Of a DNA stretch of 64,000 bases, positions 57,961 through 64,000 are shown in pieces. Positions within the stretch are counted from its first letter, which is position 1, and the number at the start of each line of letters is the position of its first letter. A model generated the notes under the pieces. It was not told the origin of the DNA, made no database searches, and saw nothing but the letters and a program-made list of their open reading frames with translations. Both the position numbers and the translations under genes were made by a program. Source of the stretch: Lithospermum erythrorhizon (Eukaryota; Streptophyta; Magnoliopsida; Boraginales; Boraginaceae); assembly GCA_019722365.1 (NCBI GenBank), contig JADFUC010001887.1, forward strand, positions 1 to 64,000. Reading direction: 5' to 3'.

Positions 57961-60213
57961 GGATGGTAACGAGAAGGGACGGAAGAAAATAAAACCTTAA
58001 AGAAAATGCAAGTCGTCAAGAAACCCATATAATATTTTTTGGTGGGTTTGAGATAATATAAAACGAAAAAAAATGACATAAGTGTCATATAACCTATGGG
58101 TTTCAATATATTTACTAAATAATGTAGAGTATGGAGATGAGATAGATTTCTTAATTTTTTTTTTGGGTGGACATATACAGCCCTTCATTAAAATGGCTTT
58201 GCAGATTCCCTAGGGAAGGGAATTTGGTACACAAGCTTTTAAATTATACTACTAGCGCGCGGAGTCAAGAGTTTGAATATATATGAATGAATAATTGAAG
58301 TGGGAGGTGGAGATCAAAATTCAAGAATTCAAAGTTTGCATTGGTTATTGAATGCATGTACTCCGTATGAAGTATGGTAGGACCATTTTCTTTGGATTTG
58401 AGTATAAAAAGGTTGAAAGTTTCAATGGGGTTGGCAAAAAATGAATTTGAGCATTGAAGTTTGAGCTATTCATCATGGGGTTTGATGGTCGAGAGCCTCA
58501 TCTTCCTAGGCAAGAGTACCATAATTGCCTCAACTTTCTCTCCATTACAAAATGGACAATTAAATGAAGAAAAACAAATCATCAATAATGCACCGAATTG
58601 CGGAATAAGATGGCTCCAACTCTTCATTGTGTTTCACACGTGTTAATACTTTCTTATTTTGTTTTCCTTTTTTTTGGGTGGGAATTATTGCTTATTATTA
58701 TTGTGTTCCTGAGAAGTCCTAATTATATTCGTGGACTATCTTTAGAGTGTTGTTGATGCTCATCATGGATGCGTGCGAGGGAAGCACGTGCGACAATTAT
58801 CAAGTTTTGTAATTTGTTTCCATAAATACTTTTATTTTCTAAATCATAAAAGAAAGGTCAATGGGGACCTTTAATTTAATGCGTGTTGTACTTGGATTTA
58901 TCAATAAAATTAAATTAAAGATATCAAATAATTTGTAATAAGCTATCGCAATGCTTGGCCGGGGTTCTTTGTCTTTGGGATTCGCGGAGGAAGTGAATGC
59001 AGGATGTGCCTAAATGGTCGGGGGGGGGGACGGAAACTTTGTTTAAGCAGCTTGATACGAGATTTTTCTTGAAACGTATTTCGAATCCACCGTGAAGAGG
59101 TTAAGTCTTGGCGTTGTATTCTATTTCATTTCTGGAGTTGACATATACCCCGGGACCAAATAATTGTACTTTACTAATACTACCTAATTATGTCATTTTT
59201 TTAAAGCGTCACTTGTTTTTCTAAAGATTTGAATATGAGACCTCGTCATTGTCTAATTATGTTCCTTAATTTAATAGCTCAATGACTTGGGGCGTGTCGT
59301 AATTTTAAAAGCTAAATATAAATTTGAAATCACTAAAAATAAAAACATTATTTCAACTTCGTTAAAATAAGTTCTCACACTATAAAATTATTCACCCACC
59401 CCCTTCACCATTAAATTTATACACTTCCTGTTTTTTTTAATAACGAAGTAAATAATAGAAGAACTGTTAAAGAACATACATAAAAATCAACCCGTAAAAA
59501 TAATAAAAATAGTAATTTAAAGTGCATTTTAAGGAAATTTTAGCAAAACTGATGTACATGTTCTAAGACTCCAGTATTATCTATACATACATGCATCTAG
59601 GCCATCTAGCTAAATGACTTAAAAGTGAAATAGCTCAATGACTTAAGTAAGAAAGCATAGATATATACTAGAAGATAAGTAGAATAAGATGTGAAACTTT
59701 CTTTTGGTGCATGATGAAGAACAATCAAGATTTTGTGATTTTGCCTTTTTGTTTTTATTACTGCGTAAGCAACTTTTATGAACATAATGCTGGCTTCTCT
59801 GCAGAACAGCGCAACGAAGAGACAAGAGCTTGGTCCCTCTAGCAATAACTTCAATCAATAATATAAAAAATTCAATCAATGGATATGACTTCTTTAGGCT
59901 TGATTACCTATCTGCTTAAGTATAACTTATGAACTAATCACACACATAAGTGAATTGAAGAAATGATCCACGTAAATATGCATGGTTGATGTCAGATAGC
60001 ATAGATTTGCTCTCCGGAAATGATTCATGATAAATTTCACATACAAAATTCTAAAGTTAATCGCCGTTTAGTCCTCCTTGCTGACCTAACAATATATCAT
60101 GCCATGCATGTCCAAATGTTAAAAGTAACTTGAGTAACCACATTCAATTTCAATATAAATTTGTGGTTTAATTTGCCAAGTCTTCTTTAATTCAGTTCCT
60201 TCGTACATCATTA
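57961..60213. other. Intergenic region downstream of cyclin D1
   Basis: AT-rich DNA. A G run (about 59021-59029) and short palindromes occur. Open stretches (58461-58646 plus, 59854-59606 minus) show no recognised domain. Confidence 0.3.
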
Positions 60214-62444
60214 TCACTAACATATATAAAAGTATAAATAAGGGTTATGTTTTTTCCATTTCTTCTCTTTTTACATTATTAATGACTAAATTACCTTTCT
60301 CTCTAACACTTAAACAAAAATATAGTTTGATGAGATACAATATGAAAAGAATACTAATACTCCTATTAAACTAATATATAACACAATTTTCTTCATATAT
60401 GTCCTATTTAACTCATATTAATCATTAAATTTTTTTCATAGACATAAATAAATAATATTAAATTAATATTATTAAACATAATTTTCTTCATATATGTCAT
60501 ATTTAATAAATATTAATCATCAAATATTCTTCATAAAAATAAATGAATGTATTAAATTAATATTTATCATCGGACCTCTCTTATTATATATGCATCTGTC
60601 TACTTGCTATTTCCATATACTATTTCGGTAAAAAATAGTGTAATGTCCTCTCGTTAATAATACTCATTTCCATCCTCGCTCTCGCGTTAAAAAACAATAC
60701 TCGTTAGGTAAAAATACCCATTACCACTCCTCTGCATTATTATGCATAATAATAATAATGCAATAATACATTATTCATTTTTTTCTCTTATATAGATTGC
60801 CATTCTTTCTTAGAAATAAGAATATTAAAAACATCCACATATCATATTTCAATAAAAAGTACTATATTCAAATAATTATCAATTTAATATTTAATAATTA
60901 AAGTATATACAATAAAAAATATTATACAATATATATAAATAATAATTGTGTTCAAAATATATATAGTCAACCATCCAATTTTCATATTAAAACCATATTT
61001 TTCATATAAATCAAAGTAATAATATTAAAAAATATAACAATAATAATAGCACCACCTATTTCTTAAAATTTTATTTTATGACTTTTTCATTATTTAAGTA
61101 GGGAGATTTATAATGGAGTTCGACTACAACCGAATTCGAACAAAATGATCAAAACTTGATACCACCCAGATTAGTCCTTTAATGCCGAGAAATATTTTAT
61201 TGAAAATGGTGAATGCATGTTCAATAAATATTTTTATTAAATTAGTTTAATAAGTATTTATTTAAACTTATCAAATAATTATTTTTATTAATCCCATTAA
61301 ATAAAAACCAGTGAAGTACAGTGTAGTAAAAATACACTTCTTGTCCTACTAAAATATCAAGAATTTAAGTGAAGATCCATTATTGACCTCTTTGAAAAGG
61401 AATAAAGAATACAAAATTATAATAATAACATATCAATAAATAATAAAATATTATTTTCATAAGTATATGTAAAATCATATCAATAATAACCAATTCGGCT
61501 TCATATAATTTGAAAAGTAACTACAAAATAAAATTTCTAAAAAAGTTAATTAGATGTATTTGAAAAATTACAACTCAAAATAAGTATTAGGGTTCAATAT
61601 TCAATTTAAAAGTAGTTATGCCAATCTAGGTCGTGTCGTTTTAAAAAACGGTCTTTTAATATTATGTCACGATCGGTTCGACTTGTAAAACTTCTTATGT
61701 TATTATTATAAGAGGTACAATACAAATTAAGTAGTGAATAGGTAACCATATTAAATTAGTTATTAAATTAGGTCATAATTGTATTCTTATATTGAATTGT
61801 GAAATATATATAATAATGGTTTAAGTATTTTTAATTACCTTTCACTACAAATAAGTTTCATTATCAACAAGTGGAGTACCAAAATCATTTTTTAATATTA
61901 TCATTTATAGATAATGTGTTGGAACTAATTATCAATTTCACCGAGTGTAATTATATTTGATTGATTATTTAAATAATGTAATTTTGGATGTTAATCTTAT
62001 TATTAAATTTATATATTTTACTAAAAAATATTATTACATGATTGACATATAATATTTAAGTTTATAAAAATTATTATTTTTTATTGAATATGTATTAGAA
62101 TATATATTAATAATTTAAGTAATATTACTAAGTTATACTTGAAATAAAATATACGAAAAAACAAAATATATTATCCACGAAAAAGCTCTTTGATAGTGCT
62201 ATAAAAGCGTACTATTGATTTTATATATATAAAAAAATTAATAATCGTATTCTATTATAGTTTTTCGTAGTATATGTAAAGAGTTATTCATTATCAAAGT
62301 ATATTTTCAAAAAATAAAAACATTTATTGAAAAATAGAAGGTGCAGAATTTACACGATTTTCAAATGGTTAATTAAACTTATAAAATATCTCAAATATTT
62401 GAGACATGATTGTATGGCGTGCATCGCGCGTCTCGCTTTACTAA
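60214..62444 (+). mobile_element. Candidate non-autonomous Helitron
   Basis: The left edge reads A|TCACTAACATATATAAAAG, in line with TC starts inserted after A. Near the right edge a 6-bp stem with ATC loop (GCGTGC-ATC-GCGCGT, 62417-62431, two G/T pairs) is followed nine bases later by CTAA at 62441-62444 and then T, matching the hairpin plus CTRR|T ends of plant Helitrons. The interior is about 2.2 kb, AT-rich, without a Rep/helicase, with a 95-bp-period duplication at 60385-60570. The 3' end is stronger evidence than the 5' end. Confidence 0.4.
60385..60570. repeat. 95-bp-period tandem duplication
   Basis: AATTTTCTTCATATATGTC and the next 75 bases or so, ending TTAAATTAATATTAT, occur at 60385 and 60480 with several substitutions. 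AT-rich and non-coding. Confidence 0.7.
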
Positions 62445-62559
62445 TATGTATGTGTTTAACTTCCGTTTTGTGACTATTAATTACTAAATAACCCTTACAT
62501 CTAAAAATCTAAGTTAGAGGTTAATAGGAATTAAATACTACTCCATCCATTTTTTTATA

Positions 62560-63850
62560 CTTGTGAGTTTGGTATATCGAAGTCCAAACCCTTCATTCGT
62601 TAGGGGTCTTTATTTCTCTAGAGTGTACAGAGGTAGATGCGAAAGAATCGAAAAGGTTGTTGCAAAATTGGCTACTCTCTGGTTCTTAGAAGCTCCGCTT
62701 GGCCGTCATTTCGGCGATTCGATGCAGTTGCAAAGCCCGTAAGCGTTAATGCTTAAGTATCCTTTGAGGTAATGTATTCCATCGAGATTCAAAGTAAATC
62801 CTATAAAGTTTAGTGGCCTATTAACCTCTCGGCTATGGTAAGATTCTGCCAAAATTCTTTTACGTATGAACATTCATTGAAAACATGCATGGTCATTTCG
62901 ATTCTTTAGAACTTATAACTTGCATGTTGAATACACTTATATTTTCCTTCTTACGAGATTATCGTGTTGGTAGATTGTTGAGAGGCTGACCACTCCGTAT
63001 GAAGTGTTTAATCTTAGTTGGTAGATTTAACTTCAGCCAAGCTTGTTGAAAGAGAATTTCTTTTTGTTGTTGTCCACTTGTTCAATATCATTGCATGTTT
63101 CTTTGGATTTACACTAAATGTCTTCTAAGCGAATAGACTGTAAAATTCCGCGGATGATGTTTCCAAATTGGTATATAAATTACATGTAGATTCGTTAAGG
63201 AATGCTTAATAATCTTTTGGATGTCATGGGTAAGAAGTTGGATTGTAACTTGATAAAGTCCCATTATCCCCGATGTCGACATCAATTAATTACGAGGAGG
63301 GTATATTTTTTGATTTGTGGTGGTTTTGGTGTATAAGGCATGTGAGACCAAGTGTATGGTGTCCGTTTATGATGCGTACTATGAGTCTTCCATCTCCCAT
63401 CGCTGATCAACGGTTTTGTTTAGAAAAATCGACTTGTGGCTCGCTTCTCGAGGTGTATGATGGTTTTGTTTCAGTTATGCCAACGTCCTAAAGAAAGTCC
63501 CGTGAGAAAAATATCTAGCTTTGTATACTTTCTGGCCGGTTGTCCTTTTGAGAGTCTGTGATGATGCGCTTGTGACATTTCTTGAGTGGGGGCCAGTTGA
63601 AGGAGTGCGAGGATTCCTAAAACCCTAGGCCCCCGTTCTTTTGTAGTACCAAAGCTTTTTCCATGTTGCCCGTATTTGGAAATCGATGAAAATTGATTCT
63701 CTTTTATTATCTTTTGTTGCGACGATTGTGTATCGATTAGAACTTTGCAGAGTTGGTTAAATGTGATTCTTTAGGAACTTAGTGTTCAACTTAGTAATTA
63801 TATATTACTAGTGTGGGTTCTCATGATAATTTAAGGAGTTATGAGCGATT
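62560..63850 (-). pseudogene. LINE (L1-like) ORF2 C-terminal relic
   Basis: Minus-strand fragments in order: KGGLGF near 63640-63620 with a following RxFSRDFL-like block near 63490, as in the region after the RT of plant L1 ORF2; IWKHHPRNFTVYS near 63160; AWLKLNLPTKIKHF near 63040, the conserved W..K.P.K.K.F block; and a zinc-finger-like HVFNECSYVKEFW near 62890-62850 (zf-RVT type). Many stops and frame changes separate them. The RT core lies beyond the right side or is lost. Confidence 0.65.
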
Positions 63851-63872
63851 GCTAGATCTTACTGATTAATCG

Positions 63873-63908
63873 TTATAATAATAATGTCGGTCAATTATTA
63901 TTATTATA
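63873..63908. repeat. Short inverted repeat (ATAATAATAAT ... ATTATTATTAT)
   Basis: TTATAATAATAATGTCGGTC is followed closely by AATTATTATTATTATA, able to form a stem of about 11 A/T pairs. It looks like a decayed microsatellite palindrome; no terminator or gene is linked to it. Confidence 0.5.
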
Positions 63909-64000
63909 CAACTACTTATTATACGAGTCTAGAAAGTCGCACCTGCTGAGTGTTATTCGAATTATATTTAAATGCATGAGTCATGAGACTTGTATATTGA

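Noticed and set aside
58461..58646. 61-codon plus-strand stretch after the cyclin gene
   Set aside because: No domain, no promoter, ordinary chance length in this composition.
1..64000. CRISPR array or bacterial operon
   Set aside because: No short regularly spaced repeats with unique spacers; spliced genes and plant repeats throughout.

Overview
The window is plant nuclear DNA, most likely from a eudicot. The signs are intron-rich nuclear genes with GT..AG introns in AT-rich DNA, a chloroplast-targeted protein, a plant D-type cyclin, Stowaway-like MITEs, a Ty3/gypsy relic, a LINE relic and a head-to-tail endogenous pararetrovirus array. The family or genus cannot be fixed from the sequence alone.

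Layout. (1) 1-15355: two near-complete units and a short third piece of a degraded endogenous caulimovirid-like element. All lie on the minus strand with a period of about 7.52-7.53 kb, and the array runs off the left edge. (2) 15356-22608: plus-strand DNA polymerase lambda gene with 14 recognisable exons. Its polymerase domain is intact, but exon 1 is out of frame and exon 2 carries an in-frame TAG. A Stowaway-type MITE lies between the viral array and exon 1. (3) 23914-25765: plus-strand PRIN2-like plastid protein in three exons, with a tRNA-derived SINE-like insert in its second intron. (4) About 26450-30150: minus-strand NOG1 nucleolar GTPase with an uninterrupted 670-codon CDS, probable introns in both UTRs and a TATA-containing promoter. 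(5) 30150-52100: a repeat-dominated block with a duplicated unknown coding-like fragment, hAT-like relics, a degraded minus-strand Ty3/gypsy element (about 35.3-40.45 kb), MITEs, LTR-like promoters and a second LTR-element relic with a gag-like coiled-coil region. (6) 52860-57960: plus-strand cyclin D1-type gene in six exons, intact, with a short upstream ORF. (7) 57961-64000: AT-rich intergenic DNA with a candidate non-autonomous Helitron (60214-62444) and a minus-strand LINE ORF2 C-terminal fragment at the right edge.

The four recognisable host genes serve separate processes: DNA repair synthesis, plastid transcription, 60S ribosome assembly and G1/S control. They do not form a functional cluster. 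The most notable points are the tandem pararetrovirus array ending about 480 bp from a DNA repair gene whose BRCT-encoding 5' exons look broken, and the contrast between clean frames in single-copy genes and dense small indels in every repeat. That contrast could be biology or assembly error.
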